Part shown: piece by piece, positions 33,772 through 46,556 of the stretch | Layout: each line of letters opens with the position of its first letter | Position numbering within the stretch: position 1 is the stretch's first letter | DNA from: Mangifera indica | Taxonomy: Eukaryota; Streptophyta; Magnoliopsida; Sapindales; Anacardiaceae | Length of the DNA stretch: 64,000 nucleotides | Assembly: GCF_011075055.1 (NCBI RefSeq) | Contig: NC_058147.1 | Location: 4,588,001 to 4,652,000, forward strand | Direction of reading: 5' to 3' | Position numbers and translations under genes: made by a program | The notes under the pieces: generated by a model | What the model saw: the letters and a program-made list of their open reading frames with translations, nothing else | The model's database searches: none | What the model was told of the DNA's origin: nothing

Positions 33772-34944
33772 TCATAAGGGTAGAATTGCATTCAAGCTCC
33801 TATTTCGTCTAGACGACAAAAACCTTCCACTACAAGAGAAGGATCTTTTCATGGACACAGGACCCTTATGCAGATATTGCGCAATTGAAGAACTACCCGT
33901 CAGTCGAGAGGTGCTTGATTGATCACCATCTTGATTCAAAACCATAGTTGAATGATATTTGTGTGCATCTTTTGTTTGATCAACCGAACAATCTCCTGAT
34001 TCAACTGGGCAGAAATCAGCCAAACCAAGACATATGGTCTCCGCCAATGAAGAATCCAATGAAACAGACCTTCTGAAAGCCTGTATTTCACTCTTAAGAA
34101 CCTGAATTCCACCTCCGGCAATATTATCTATTTCTAAAACACAAGTCTCATTAAAATTCTCACCATCCTTCAATACTCTTTCAGCACCAGGCTGCAGCAT
34201 GTCATCCTCCTCTGTTCCTGTCCTGTTTTCGCAAAATTCCTCACCATTTCTCTCCCGATTCTCACCCAACTCACAATCAATCTCTGAATTCTCAGCAAGA
34301 GTGTGCTCAAGTAAGTTAGAATCCCCGGAATTCTGTTCCGCAGTTACCAAAGGAGAAGCACCGGTGTCGGAGACTATGAAGGCACGACACATGGGACAAT
34401 TGATATGAGAACTTAACCAAGTATCAATGCAGGAAATATGAAAAGCATGATTGCACTTTGGCAATAGCCTAACAGTCTCATCTTCTTCGAATTCATTCAA
34501 GCAAACGGAACACTCAGTTCCTTCAATCAACCCCTCACCTTTCTTGTACTTACAGACGGTAATGGAATTTATAATGGACTGCTGCAACCCAGCGGTGGTG
34601 ATGAACCATATGGGGTGATCAACTCTGTTTTCATCAAGAAACTCTTCGTCTCCACCTGGTTGTTGAGAGTCATTATTTGTGCGCTCACGACTCTTCACTA
34701 TGATCGCATACAAAAAAATAAAAACGAAGAAGCTGGCTACTAAACAAATAAATATGATCAAATAAGGTGAAATTGTGCTTCTATGGTGGGGAGGAGGAGG
34801 AGGAGGAGTTGGCGGCGGGGGTGGGGGAAATTCAATAACTGGAAAAGGCACACAGTTAAAAGGGCAACCAGGATCACAATAATACGTGCAATCTATAGAA
34901 CTGTTAGATGAATCCGGGAAGAGTTTTCTGTGTTTCATTGCCAT
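33772..34944 (-). CDS. RING-H2 finger protein of the ATL family, proline-rich N-terminus (ATL51/52/54-like)
   Basis: This is a single-exon, membrane-anchored E3 ubiquitin ligase of 390 residues. The start is set at [11 protein letters not shown] (34944), because the upstream extension of the frame begins only with TTG. Residues 19-31 hold a cysteine cluster ([13 protein letters not shown]). A polyproline tract at 40-52, encoded by GGA/GGT-type repeats, leads to a membrane span at about 61-82 ([20 protein letters not shown]). [11 protein letters not shown] segment (119-128) is the GLD-equivalent region. The RING-H2 finger has C145, C148, C164, H166, H169, C172, C183 and C186, with LPKC and DTW typical of ATLs. 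The acidic C-terminal half ends in an [23 protein letters not shown] basic patch. It belongs to another ATL subgroup than the gene at 20363-21454, so the two are not a tandem pair. The gene is intact. Confidence 0.92.
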   Translation of the reverse strand: MAMKHRKLFPDSSNSSIDCTYYCDPGCPFNCVPFPVIEFPPPPPPTPPPPPPHHRSTISPYLIIFICLVASFFVFIFLYAIIVKSRERTNNDSQQPGGDEEFLDENRVDHPIWFITTAGLQQSIINSITVCKYKKGEGLIEGTECSVCLNEFEEDETVRLLPKCNHAFHISCIDTWLSSHINCPMCRAFIVSDTGASPLVTAEQNSGDSNLLEHTLAENSEIDCELGENRERNGEEFCENRTGTEEDDMLQPGAERVLKDGENFNETCVLEIDNIAGGGIQVLKSEIQAFRRSVSLDSSLAETICLGLADFCPVESGDCSVDQTKDAHKYHSTMVLNQDGDQSSTSRLTGSSSIAQYLHKGPVSMKRSFSCSGRFLSSRRNRSLNAILPL

Positions 34945-35797
34945 TAACTGTTCAGGAAAACTGAGAGAGAATTTGGCAGGAAGATGATCGTGAGAAATTA
35001 ATTGTCTTGTTTGAATTGAAAGAGAAGAAATCAAGAAACTTAAGCAATGCCGGAGTCAATTTCAAAAGTTAGTGAAAAATTGTTTGTTTTGTTTGGTATT
35101 AAAGCTAGAGACTCCAAGTCTGTGGTGGGGTCTCTAGTTTCCTTTTCCTTTCCAATAAATTACTTCATGGAATATAAAATAAATTATGCTCTAGACTTTG
35201 GTAAATTGTCATAATCAGGATGACTATCTTATACCTTATCAGTTGGTGAGTTGAACATTGTCTCTTGCGAAACGCCGTGGAGTCACAGTCCGGGTTAGTA
35301 ATAGATTTTTCTACTGAAGCAGACTTCAGATCATATTATTGCTATGATTAATCTTCATATGTTAAAATATTATTAGGATGTTAAAACGGAGGATTAAACA
35401 AGATAATGACTTGCTAAATTATATATATATACATTCATATTGGGAGTATTTTCTTATCTAGAATATTTGGCTGAAGTTGAAAGTTGGTCTCTCTTGATGA
35501 TCCATCTTCAGGAAATGCAAGTGATTCAGGGATGGAAACATGTGGGCTGCTATTCATTTGCAGTAATTGATGAAAGAAAAGAAGTGATAAATTAAGAAAA
35601 AAAGTGCCAAATGACTCTCAAATCTATTAAACATTCTAACTTAAATTATAAGTGGAGTTCAAGTTAGGTGAGTCGACCTAACAAAAGAGATTTAAAAACA
35701 ATTCCAATCTTGAGTACCCAATACAAACCAGGCACAATATACAAGTACAGGTCTGCTAGGCCTGTGCTAAGATATGCACTTCAAAGGATCTTTTAAA

Positions 35798-36349
35798 GGC
35801 CAAAAAACTTATCCCCACCCAAGGTTTAGTGAAAACCCAACTCATAATTGTTAATTTTTGAAAATCTAAATACCCATATATTTATTAAATTTGATTGTTA
35901 TGTAAAATTGTTATTTAAAAATTTTATTTAAACTTTAATTTTAACCCTAAACTTGGGTAGGAGAGAGAGAGCTGGCGGCCAAAGATGACGAATGGGCGCT
36001 AGAGATGAGATCTAAAAATTGAGGGAGAGTAAAAGGGTAAAATTAAAATTTTTTAGAAAACTAGGGGGGTGACTATGTGAGAAAAATATGAGAGTTTGTA
36101 ATTCTAGACTTAGGGGTAAGGGGGAATCAGTTTTTAAATCTGAAAAATATGATATTAGAAGACATAAATATATATTTCATTACTTAATGTAATTTTAAAA
36201 TATAAATTTAAATAAAATTTTTAAATAACAATTTTACCTCTTACAGTTTCAATAAAATTTTACAAATAGATAAGTATTTAAACTTTCGAAAACTAGCAGG
36301 TGTGAGTTATGCTTACACTAAACCTTGTGTGGGAATAAGTCTTTTGGCC
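35798..36349. mobile_element. Fold-back Mutator-like element, 552 bp, with near-perfect target duplication
   Basis: It starts GGCCAAAAAACTTATCCCCA and ends with inverted TGGGAATAAGTCTTTTGGCC. The flanks TCTTTTAAA (35789-35797) and TCCTTTAAA (36350-36358) differ at one of nine positions. It is a shorter family member with a reduced centre. Confidence 0.8.
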
Positions 36350-37339
36350 TCCTTTAAATAAGATTAGCTATCTGAGGGAGGGTATTGTGAGTTATAAACC
36401 AGGAAAATATCATAAAAAAGGAGGCCGGGTTTAGTGTTGTACAAATGACTCACGTAAGCCCGTTTGATAAAATTTATTATATAAGCAGATACCCCAAAGT
36501 CAGTCCCTAGCTAGTCCGAAGATATATCGAACACTGATCGTTTTCAAAGTAATTTCCACCATTTGCAAATTACAAGCAAGCTCACTGTGAAGCTTCTGAA
36601 ATTAGGCACTTATCACACCAGCCACCATTTTACAATTCAGAAGCCTAGCTTTAAGCTTTTGAATGCAAGTTATTTCTCCTATTTTCAATCTAATCCCTTC
36701 GTCAAAAAGAATAAAAGAAGTCGAAATTGCAAGTTTTGGCCACCTAACACATGCGAGGTATCTTATATGCATCCAAACACCAGGAAGAGTTTCCGCACAA
36801 TGAAGATAAAATGTGTGCATATAATATAGGACATAATATAATTATAGTTATGTTTCTCATCGAACTATGAATCATTTTTTTCCAATCAAGTTTTTATTTT
36901 TATGGTAAGTAGGTATGAATAGATAATGAAAAAGACCTAACCGACCAATAGAGCCAAAGCTCGCCTAAGCCACAACCGGCATAGACAACACGTCAAGTTC
37001 TTATTTCTGTTCATGTATATACATAACAACTAAACAATTATTTTTGAAGGTTAAAATGAAAAAAAAAAGGCATTCAATGAGGCAGAAGGTGTGACATTAG
37101 AAAGCGCACATAATGTACATTCTTGTTGATGCCTTAAATAATGGGAAATCTTTACTCCGGCTAGCTTAATTGGCAGGTTTTCTGAGAGTTTGAAGGTATA
37201 TAAAAGGTTGAATTATTTGTACAATTAATTACATAGATTCATACATAATATTATATGAAATTAATTGATTGAATCTCAAGATAAATATAGAACTTGATTG
37301 TATAGTAATTTATATAGAATCGTCTTTTAATTTGATCAA

Positions 37340-38235
37340 TTATCGACCTATGAGAAATTATTCTTCCTTTCTAATGATGTGTAGTAACTCTAAAGATAGT
37401 GGGATTACGTCATTTTTGATAGTGAAAAACTGTCAAAAAATTGAATTTTCTTCTAATTCTTCTTTGAGTAGTCATCAAGGTTTCAAGTTGGTTTGGAAAC
37501 CTAAAACTCATGCCAATAACTTGCTTATTAAGACAATATGTAGTACATTGATAGTGATTATTATCCTAGACACATCACTGGAAATAAATAATCACTTGTT
37601 GATATTTAACCACTTAATAATGGATGAATAACTTATAAAGATAAATATAATTTTATTAGTATAAGTCAATTATGTGATAATAATTATATGTGTCTTAAAA
37701 AGTATGAGGTGGAATGACAATTGTAATATGTTGATTAATCAATTTATTTGTCATAGTACTAAAATAGATCTAGTTGAATAGTAAAATTACAAGTTGGGTC
37801 ATATAAATTTTAGAAAATCAAAAGAAGTTTGAAAGGTTTGTGGACCATGCCAACAAGGTAGGAAAACAAAATTTCAACATAAACCACAGTTGCATTTATC
37901 ATGGATCCTCAAGTACTCTAGATCTTTTACATATAGATCTTATGGGTCTTATGCAATAAGAAAGCATTGGTAGAAACAGGTATGTATTTGTATGTTTTGA
38001 TGATTTTTCAAAATATGCATTAATGGTTTTCCTTAGAGAAAAATTTGACACTTTCTTAGCTTTCAAAAATTGTTTTAATTAAATTACAAGTTGAAACAAA
38101 TTGCAAAGTACGAAAATTTATGAGGATTAGGAGTGACCATGGGAAAAAGTATTAGAACTCCACTTTTCTAACTTTTGTAATATTCAAGATATTAAATTGA
38201 TGAGGATTAGGAGTGACCATGGAAAAAGAAAATTT
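37340..38235 (+). pseudogene. Ty1-copia retrotransposon relic (integrase region)
   Basis: Translated pieces in shifting frames match the copia pol polyprotein: LGHINFRKSKE and CGPCQQGRKTKFQHKPQ of the GAG-pre-integrase region, LDLLHIDLMGLMQ at about 37917-37955, NRYVFVCFDDFSKYALMVFL with FLREKFDTF following, and LQVETNCKVRK with MRIRSDHGK. Stops and frameshifts separate them, so the element is dead. A segment of about 80 bases is tandemly duplicated, so that ATGAGGATTAGGAGTGACCA occurs at about 38120 and again at about 38199. No LTRs were identified. The flanking 37270-37340 part may continue it upstream, but this is weaker. Confidence 0.75.
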
Positions 38236-41200
38236 GACACATGACTCTCCTTGCTCCAATCCTTTCTCACCTTATCTTCAATGAGCTTTCCATGATAACT
38301 CATTCTCCTCCATAATCGCAGATGTCGTTATAACTTCTATCACTTAATATGATCTGTCCACATTTTTTGTTCCCTCTGACTCCTCTCTAAACACTTGCGT
38401 TTCATACGTTATTCTTTGCTCCTCTGGGAACACCTCATTCTTAGTTTCTTCACCACTAATTATCTTCATAAACTCGCCTTTAGAATTAAACTAGAAAGAA
38501 ACCTTAGACCCAAATATTGAGTCATCAAACTCTTTGTTTCCATTGAGTGAGATCACTCATATGAAGCTCTTCAATAACACTTTTGTTGTAGTTCATGGCA
38601 TCCAAAGCTACATCTTACCTCTCTCGTTGTTATCATGTGACGTGTTTTAGAATAGTCATCACTATCAAAATTAAATCATCCACAACAACTACTTGTTTCA
38701 AAACCATTCATCGATCATATGGTGGATATTACACATGTGATGCTCCACCCCTCTCATAGCCTTCGAGGTGAAGTATCCAAAGCTCGTCATGTTCAACCCA
38801 AAATTTGGATTTTACACAACAAAATTGTTTGCATGAACAGCATCAAGTGCACAAGACTAGAATCAAAACCAATTAAGTTTGTTTTAGGTAAGAAGTATTT
38901 TGACTTACCAATTGATCTTGTCTCACATGCTGTTACTATTATAAAAACTGATCCCAGCCCACTTGTTTTTTTATGGGAAAAAAACTGAATTTGTAATTTG
39001 ATAGACAAACAAGCTGATTTTTTTCACCAGGTACAAGCTTCAAACCTGCTCTGTCTGTGGTATTTAATCGCCTAGTGGACTGTTATTAAAATTATGCAAA
39101 GGCAATTTAAAATTTTTTGGACAGCCCTCTTTTTCTTATTGTATTTGTGGCTTTTGTCGTTGGTCGGCAGTAGCATTAATTTTAAATGCATTTGAGACGA
39201 TATAGTAATTAATGTCGAACATTTTGATTTATAAATGCAGGTGGAAGATGCAGAAAAGCAGGTCGAAACAGCGATGGATCAGGACATCGACCAAGCCAAT
39301 GCGAAAACCAAAAATGAAGTCAACTTTCGGACAACACCACCACTTCAAGGCTTTCTATTTCTTTTACAATTTGTAAAACCAAATTAGAAGCATTAAATGG
39401 TCTTATTGTCACCAGCCTTCATGTTAAAAGTGATTATATTGGATAGAGTTGTCTTAAAAACTAAAAACAAACAATAACAGCCGTTTGGTTTTAATTAATA
39501 AAGATTATTTTGATAATTTTTTTATTATTTATATTATTTTATTTGTCAATAATAAAAAAATATAATAATATTTTATTACCAATGATAATATAAAAGATAA
39601 TATAGATGATAACCTGATTATCACATTAATTTAGGTATTAAAAAATTATCAAAATAATATTGATTTTATTATAATTATATTCTTATTTATTAACTTTTTA
39701 GGATAATAATAACCTTATTTTTAATTAATATTAAAATATTTTAAAATTATATTTAAGGGTATTTAAGTAAATTAATTTATTAATATTCTTTTATTATATT
39801 TAACAAAACATAATAATTATTTATATTAACATTTTTTAATTATATTTTGTTAAATATAATAATTATTTATACTTAATAAATTTTTAAATAATTTATCTTT
39901 AAAATAATATTTTAATTTTGGACGTTTTATTAGACTTAAGTATTTTATTTATTATCGCGGATTAATAAATAACTTGTCCCGTTCATGGAAAAAGAAAGCT
40001 AGTTTGAAAACTCAATATCTTGAACATTCGTCGGAAGGAGACCCGACACAAAGGCCTCATGGACAATGATCCATCTAAACCAATATCCGCGTCGTTCCCT
40101 CAACCTAGAAATTGCTTATGTAAATGCTCAACTCAGGAGCCAGTCTCGTTGTTCTAGCATGTCTTGTTAAAGTGTTAATTATGATGTGAGTCTATATTGA
40201 CAATGTGTGTGAGATTACACCAATATGGTAATGTAACTATTTAAATATGTTATGTAAAAGTTATAATAAAATTATCATAAAGAAGGTACATGTAAAAAAA
40301 AAACACATCGTGATTAAAAAAATAATGTAAGACAAAGTTTTTAAAATAGTTTAATTGTCTAAACAAAACTTACGTTCACTATTATGTTATTACTCTTTTT
40401 TTAATGTATTCACTTGGAACAATAATTTTGAAAGACTCTAAAAAGAATTTTAAAAAAAATATATTCAAAAATGTTTTTTCTTGCTTGGGTAAAGATTGAA
40501 AAGATGCAAAAAAGAGAGGAAATCCAATCTTTGTCTCTCTTTGTTTTTATACTTGGGGGGAGAAAGCATTATTGCCAGGGGCATGTAGTGTTTGGAGCTT
40601 TTTTCAAATTTGCATGTCTATTGCACTAAGGAGGTAAGTATACAACCAAGATCTGTACATGTTAAAAATAATTGGGTGTAGCGTCATTACTTTACATTTA
40701 ATGTGATGTATGTTGCATTACTAACTCTATCACCTTGTATTTAATGGGTCACCAAAATGATACAATCACTTTGCATTGAATGTGATATAGTTTGTTTGAT
40801 TGAAAGGTAATAATTACGTCTAGTTTTTTGTTTTCACAATTTGTATATCTCATTCTATACTGGACTTGTCATTACAATCAAATGGTACAGTTATGTTCTT
40901 ACTAGGAAATATATAACTTTTCCATTACATCCAAGTAGGAATTTTCCTATTTGCATTGTATGAGTTATCTACAAGATTATAGCTATGTAACAAATCGCAT
41001 AGAGGATAGATGCACCCCAAGTATTTGTCACATGATAGTTAAGTGTTGCTCAAGGTATGATAATTAAAGTGTAAGTTTTACGTTATAACTATTTCGTAGT
41101 TTTTAAAATGTAAGGAGAATTTCAAAAACTTTTTATCTCTGATGTGGATGGATAATATGTGTACAATCACGATTGATTTATATAACCAATGATGATGAGT

Positions 41201-42539
41201 ATTGTAATGCTTTGACCTCGCACTTTATTGGGGTATGACCGTCAGGTTTGGTAATAGTGATAACGTCTCATGGCGCAGACCGATTAAAATACTTGATCGA
41301 TCTCCCAAATGCGACCATAATTTGACCATGAACTGTGAGGATTTCTTTCCATTAAAAAGGCTTTTTGCTTATAAGCTGACATCTAGAATTGATTTCTATT
41401 TGGCTCGCATAAGCTTGCAAAGAAAACCCGAGCAAACTCGCCCACCGCCTGACTTCAAAGAGAACCCACAATCTCTAGCAAATGTCGGCTTCTAGCAACA
41501 TTAGTTTTAAAAACCCTAATGACGGTCCAACCTATCCGACATGCTTGGATTCATCCTCTTCAGGCAGCCGGAGCCTAGTGTTTGGGAGGGGTGAAGCTAC
41601 GATGCAAAGATCTAGAGGGTCGATGTAATGACTACATAGACTAGGAATGAGCCCAACGGGGCAGTATAGAGCGGGAGGAAGACACCAATGTCCCTCTCGC
41701 TGAGGATGATTCCGCCCCTAAGATCACAGGTTGGTCGGTCACAAACATCATCCCTGCCGTAAATATAAATGATATAGCTAGCCAAGTGTTACCACATTTT
41801 GCAACAGTGAGCTGTGCGAGCTAGGAGATATAAGTTGGACGACAACCTTTGAGGCTACCATATGGTGCGACGTTATGACATGCTGCACCCCTTCATTAAA
41901 GGGGTGTTACATCATTTCGACTTGGTACCCTTCTGACTGACACCGAATTTGTACCGATAAATAGTCGATCCATCCGTGAGCGAGTTGTTTTTCAGGTGAG
42001 TAGAGAACTAAATTTTTCTTCATCTGTTACTCGGGGAATGGAAAATTCAGGCCAACCAATAAGTGTTTTCCTCATATCCACATCGTTCTCAACCTGGGAA
42101 GCCACTTTAACCAACTGTTTCTTTCCTTTTGTAGTAATTACACCTGACCTCACCTGAATCGGGCCTCGACAGAGGGAGTTGCAATTTTTTACGACTTGCC
42201 AGAGACTTAAGTCTATTGTTGTAGTATTACTATTTTTACGCTGTGTTGATGGGAAACAATTACGAATAGTATTTATATAAAGACTCCTAGACATTTTTAA
42301 AATTCTAAACCAAATTCTTCAGGGAATGTTTTTCTTGGTTGGATACATACTGTTTTCATATTACAAGCAGAGGAAATTATCAAATAACAAGAAAATAGAT
42401 GCGGTGACCCACCCAAACTATAGCTTTGAGAGTCAGAAGAGGGGTTAATTTTGAGTAGGCAATACCTGTTCTGCCCCTTCAAGTAGATCTTTTAACTTCT
42501 GTTAAAATAAAATATATCCCAATAGTAGTATTCAGGAAT

Positions 42540-43005
42540 GAGGGCAAGTCATGAGGAAAATCGAAGAGCAAGGATAAAGGAAAACTTCAGTGCTGGAGAT
42601 GTCAAGAATTCAGGAATCTAAAGAAGGATTGCAGAAACAAACTTGCGAAGGGGAAGTAGAAACCTCAAACAAGCAAACATGAACCAAATGGTGACTTTAG
42701 TCGATACTATTGGATTTATTTATTGCAAAACAAGACAAAAGCATTTGAAAATTTTCGTCAGTTCAAGGCTTTGGTAGAAAATCAATTTGATAAGAAGATC
42801 AAGATCTTGCAAACAAACAATAGGGGTGAATTTTGCTGACAAATTTGAGCAATTTTGAATGGTACAAAAATTGCAAGGCAAAGGACTACACCATACATGC
42901 TTCAACAGGATAAGATGGTTGAACGTCTCAATTGGTCAATCTAAAAGGCCAGATGTATGTTGAGTGTGACAAATTTGGGTCTAAATTTTGGGGAGAGCCT
43001 ACAGT
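42540..43005 (+). pseudogene. Ty1-copia relic: gag zinc knuckle joined to integrase core
   Basis: The first part reads GKSKSKDKGKLQCWRCQEF with LKKDC, a CCHC zinc knuckle of gag (TGC at 42591) in which the histidine is replaced by asparagine. The second part, from about 42717, reads KTKAFENFRQFKALVENQF, then KILQTNNRGEFC and ARQRTTPYMLQQD, the copia integrase core. The second catalytic aspartate of the usual (R/T)DNGGEF motif is asparagine here. Everything between gag and integrase is missing, so the copy has a large internal deletion and is inactive. Confidence 0.8.
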
Positions 43006-43220
43006 ATGACATGTTATTCGAAGAATCACTCGCCAATAATAGAGAAGAAAGAAAGAGAAGAAGAAAGGATAATAAGAGTAATATAATAATTTAACTTTTT
43101 TATACACGTGTCATCAACTGTAAAAAGTACTTTTAGATCAATCTTTAAGTTAAAAATGTAATTACTCAATAAAATACGATATATGCAACCAATAAAAAGT
43201 CAGAAATAAATTCATGAAAT

Positions 43221-43928
43221 GGCCAAAAGGCTTGTTTGGCCCAAGGTTTAGTTTATTCCTTTTTTTACCTACAAAGTTTAAAAATCTAAATATCTATAAT
43301 TTTGTTAAAATTTTTGTTAGGATTAATAGTAAAATCATTATTTACAAAAATTATTAAAAAAATTAAAATTTTATCTTATGTTTCTCATTAGTTTTAAAAA
43401 ATTAACAATTTTTTATACTCAAAATTTGAAAATTTATCATTTTCTATTAAAGTTTTCTTTCCTTCTCTGGTCGACAACCGACCCTTTCCACCTAGGCTTT
43501 CTCTCCTGGCAACAACCATTTGTCATCCAAATGAATGATTTGTCTCTAGAAGAATCATTCATCTTTTGGACAACAAATGGTTGTTATTGGGAGAGATGAC
43601 CTAGGTGGGAAGGCTTGGAATGGGAAGATGGGTAGGAAATGCTAGCTATTAGTAGAAATGGAGGTAGTCGAAAAATGAAAGAAAACCTTAAAGAAAAAAA
43701 ATGTTAAATTTTCAAACTTTGAATGAAGTGAAATTGTTAGTTTTTTAAATATAAAGAGAGAAAATAAAATAAAATTTTAATTTCTTAAATATTTTTTTAT
43801 AAATAATGATTTCACTTTTAATCCTAACAGAAAATTTTAATAGAAGGGTGTATGTTTAGATTTTTGAAACTTTGTCTTCTGAAAATTTGAAATTACACCA
43901 AATAGTGGGTAGAAAAAGGCTTTTGGCC
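43221..43928. mobile_element. Fold-back Mutator-like element upstream of coiled-coil gene
   Basis: The left end is GGCCAAAAGGCTTGTTTGGC and the right end TGGGTAGAAAAAGGCTTTTGGCC. The centre forms an inverted pair around 43490-43590 (CAACAACCATTTGTCATCC against ACAACAAATGGTTGTTATTG). It ends about 110 bases upstream of the ATG at 44038 and so lies in, or next to, that gene's promoter. No target duplication is recognisable. Confidence 0.75.
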
Positions 43929-44037
43929 TTACAAAAGCTCTATAACGGCTAGCGAATAGCCCCTCTCTCTTTTCATTCAAATTGAATTCAAACAATACAC
44001 AGAAAATATCACTTCGAATCTAGGGTTCTCATCTCCA

Positions 44038-46073
44038 ATGGAACTTCCTCAAGGAATCGATAATTACATAAAAGAATCCATTGACAACACTCTTGGTCTC
44101 CCAATTTCCGAAGAAAATCTGCAATTAAAGCTGTTGGCCTCTGAAGAATCACTTCAACGCCTTCGGAATCAATACTCTCTTTTACTCACCAAAGTAAAAG
44201 AGAAGGATCAAATCATTGATCTTGCACGGGTTTGTAGTTCCTTCAATCTAATTTTTCGTATGTGATGTGTTATTTTCGAATGCTTTTAAATTTCTCTCTC
44301 TTTTTTTGGTGATTTTGTTAGGCGGAGGCGACTATGAACGCGCAGGCTGTGAAGAGGTTTGTGGAGGAAAACCAGAGGCTCGCGGAGGAGTGTAGGAGAT
44401 TGTTAAGTGAGTGCAGTAGGTGGGAGAAAGAGTGTTCTTTGTACGATCATGATCGAGAGGCGTTGATGGATTTTGGAAACGAAGCAGATGAGAGGGCTAA
44501 AGAGGCTGAAACTAGGGTTCATGATTTGGAGGTCAAGTTGGCTCAGCTGTTGGATGAATTAGAATTTTACAAGCACCAGTATGAAACTCGTGGGGTAATA
44601 TCTCTCGCTTTATAATTGTTTTACATAGCACTGAGTTTTGAGAATTTACAAATGTCAAATATTGGAAACGATCTGAGAATTAAATTGCTTTCAGATTCCA
44701 TTAAATGTAGTTTTTCAATATGTTATGAATTATTAGAATTTGTTGTTTTCATGAATCTTATTATCTTCTCTTGCCCATGAATTTTACTTGTGGTGATTGG
44801 CAGTGAATTATGTTCAGTTAATTGCTTACTTTGGTCATTCTGAAAGTTAAATGCTAATCTATTGCTAACACATCAACTTATCTAACAGCTAAATGTATTT
44901 TCATTTTTTGTGATTCTAAATTTTATGGACCTTATAGCTTATAGGAACGCAGCTATTTTTTGTAACATGAATGAAGGTTTCACCACCTGTAAAAGAATAT
45001 TTACATAATAATATTACTGGAGCAGGTTTTGGTTTAGGCTTGCTGTGCATTGCTGAGTAACTATTAATTAGAGACTTGTGTGGGTTTTTGTGCTTGTGAT
45101 TGGTTAAGAACATTCTCACTGGATACTAGTTCTCCTTTATGTACTTTATTGCATTTTCTAGTTTTCTTTGAAAATATGAAATGGCTCAATTATATGGAGT
45201 AAAGTTTGACAAGCATAATGTTTTTCTTCTCAAAGGGTGATTCATCTGGTCAGGGCACTGCTATGGAGGATAATTTACTCGAGTCTGTTTTAGCAACATT
45301 AGTTAGTAAAGATGATGTTATGTCTGGTCATGCATTCTTGGAGGCAAATAGTGGACATGAAACATGTCAAACATTGCTGAAAATGTGGAAAAGGTGAGGA
45401 GCTTCTCCCTAGTATTTGATATTGCCATTATCTGGCTGTCCAGATTAATGAGATTTTGCTGTTAAGATATAAGAAATATATTTTAATTGTTTTCTGAAAT
45501 CTTTTCTTTTTCTGTGGCAGCTTGAAGCCATCAAGTCAAAAGGTTCTATCACTAGCTGCTGTAGTTAAGACACTTGAGAAGGATAAAGAACATCTTAGGG
45601 TGAACCTTGATAGAGCTGAAGAAGAGGTGAGTCTTATTATTATTATTTTGTAATGCGTACTTGCTTGACTTCACATCTTCGGTGCTACTTACTTTGATCT
45701 GAAACATACAGGTGAAATTGCTGTATGAAGAAAACAAAATATTGAATGTGGAGAACAAAAAGTTATTGAGACAACTGCACAGAGAAAGGAACCTTAGTGA
45801 TTCTGGTGGAAAGCATTGCAGCAGTGCATCTGCCAAGGTAAGAAGGGACAGCAGAACTATGTACGTGTGTTATTACGTTCAATAAATTACATCCATTAGT
45901 TACATATAATAGTTGAGATGCTTCCTTCTTCACAGTCAAACAAGCGAAAATCAAGTCCTAAAATGAGTAGCCCAGTTCAGAAGAAGATCGACTTTGATCT
46001 GGATCCAGCTGCAAGACAACCTCTGTCACCATTGCTGTATAACTCTCCAGACTCAAGAATGCATAAGAAGTGA
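44038..46073 (+). CDS. Coiled-coil protein of plant-conserved, uncharacterised family (ELKS/Rab6-interacting/CAST-like annotation)
   Basis: Six exons (44038-44229, 44322-44594, 45236-45393, 45521-45626, 45712-45837, 45936-46073) join in phase to 330 residues. The protein is mostly heptad-rich coiled coil. Charged helices run from NLQLKLLASEESLQRLRNQY through FVEENQRLAEECRRLLSECS and EADERAKEAETRVHDLEVKL to LAAVVKTLEKDKEHLRVNLD. A basic, Ser/Pro-rich tail follows (SNKRKSSPKMSSPVQKKIDF, ending NSPDSRMHKK). I recall plant homologues annotated as ELKS/Rab6-interacting/CAST family or Uso1-like (At1g03290/At4g02880 type). Coiled-coil similarity can mislead, so no function is asserted; a structural or trafficking role is only a guess. 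All splice sites are GT-AG and the gene is intact. Confidence 0.85.
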
Positions 46074-46556
46074 TAGCAGAGATCCGTAATGTTGCCCTAA
46101 TTTCTTTTCCTCCTCCGGGGAAGTTGATTAGTTCTGGATGTCAAATTAGTCTCAAAGATAGCTTTTCTGAAGCTACAAAATTTGTACCTTTTGTAAGATG
46201 TCTCAAACTAACTTGCTGAGCGAAAGGATTTTTTCTTCTTTTCACCTTATATATATTTGTCTTCTATAGATTTGTCCAGATTACTCTGACTTTATGTAAA
46301 ACAAAACAGTTTCAACTAGTGCAGTGATAAGAATTTTTCAATGTCCCAAGATCTCAGTATTATTAATGGAATTTTTCAATTCATTTTTGCAATCAGGAAT
46401 TGCTACCATTCTATACCATAAACTGTTGTCTTAACTGTGGGCTTTGAAATTGATGACAGTGTTGTGCATAATCTTAAATTCTTAGGTTGATTTGAATTTT
46501 GCCTTTCGCAACAAATCCACACTTCGCACTCATTCACTCTGTGAATTCAAATGGGG

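Larger units (their letters stand above)
34945..44037. other. Gene desert with transposon relics
   Basis: The nine kilobases between the second ATL gene and the coiled-coil gene contain no intact gene. The recognisable parts are two Mutator-like elements (35798-36349, 43221-43928) and two Ty1-copia relics (about 37340-38235 and 42540-43005). Between 38240 and 42530 no family could be recognised. The segments 38250-38990 and 41220-41990 are less AT-rich and may be unassigned gene or retrotransposon remnants. The segment 39480-39950 is very AT-rich. Confidence 0.6.

Noticed and set aside
34945..35034. N-terminal extension of the second ATL protein
   Set aside because: It begins with TTG, and no ATL protein has such a leader; ATG 34944 is the first in-frame ATG.
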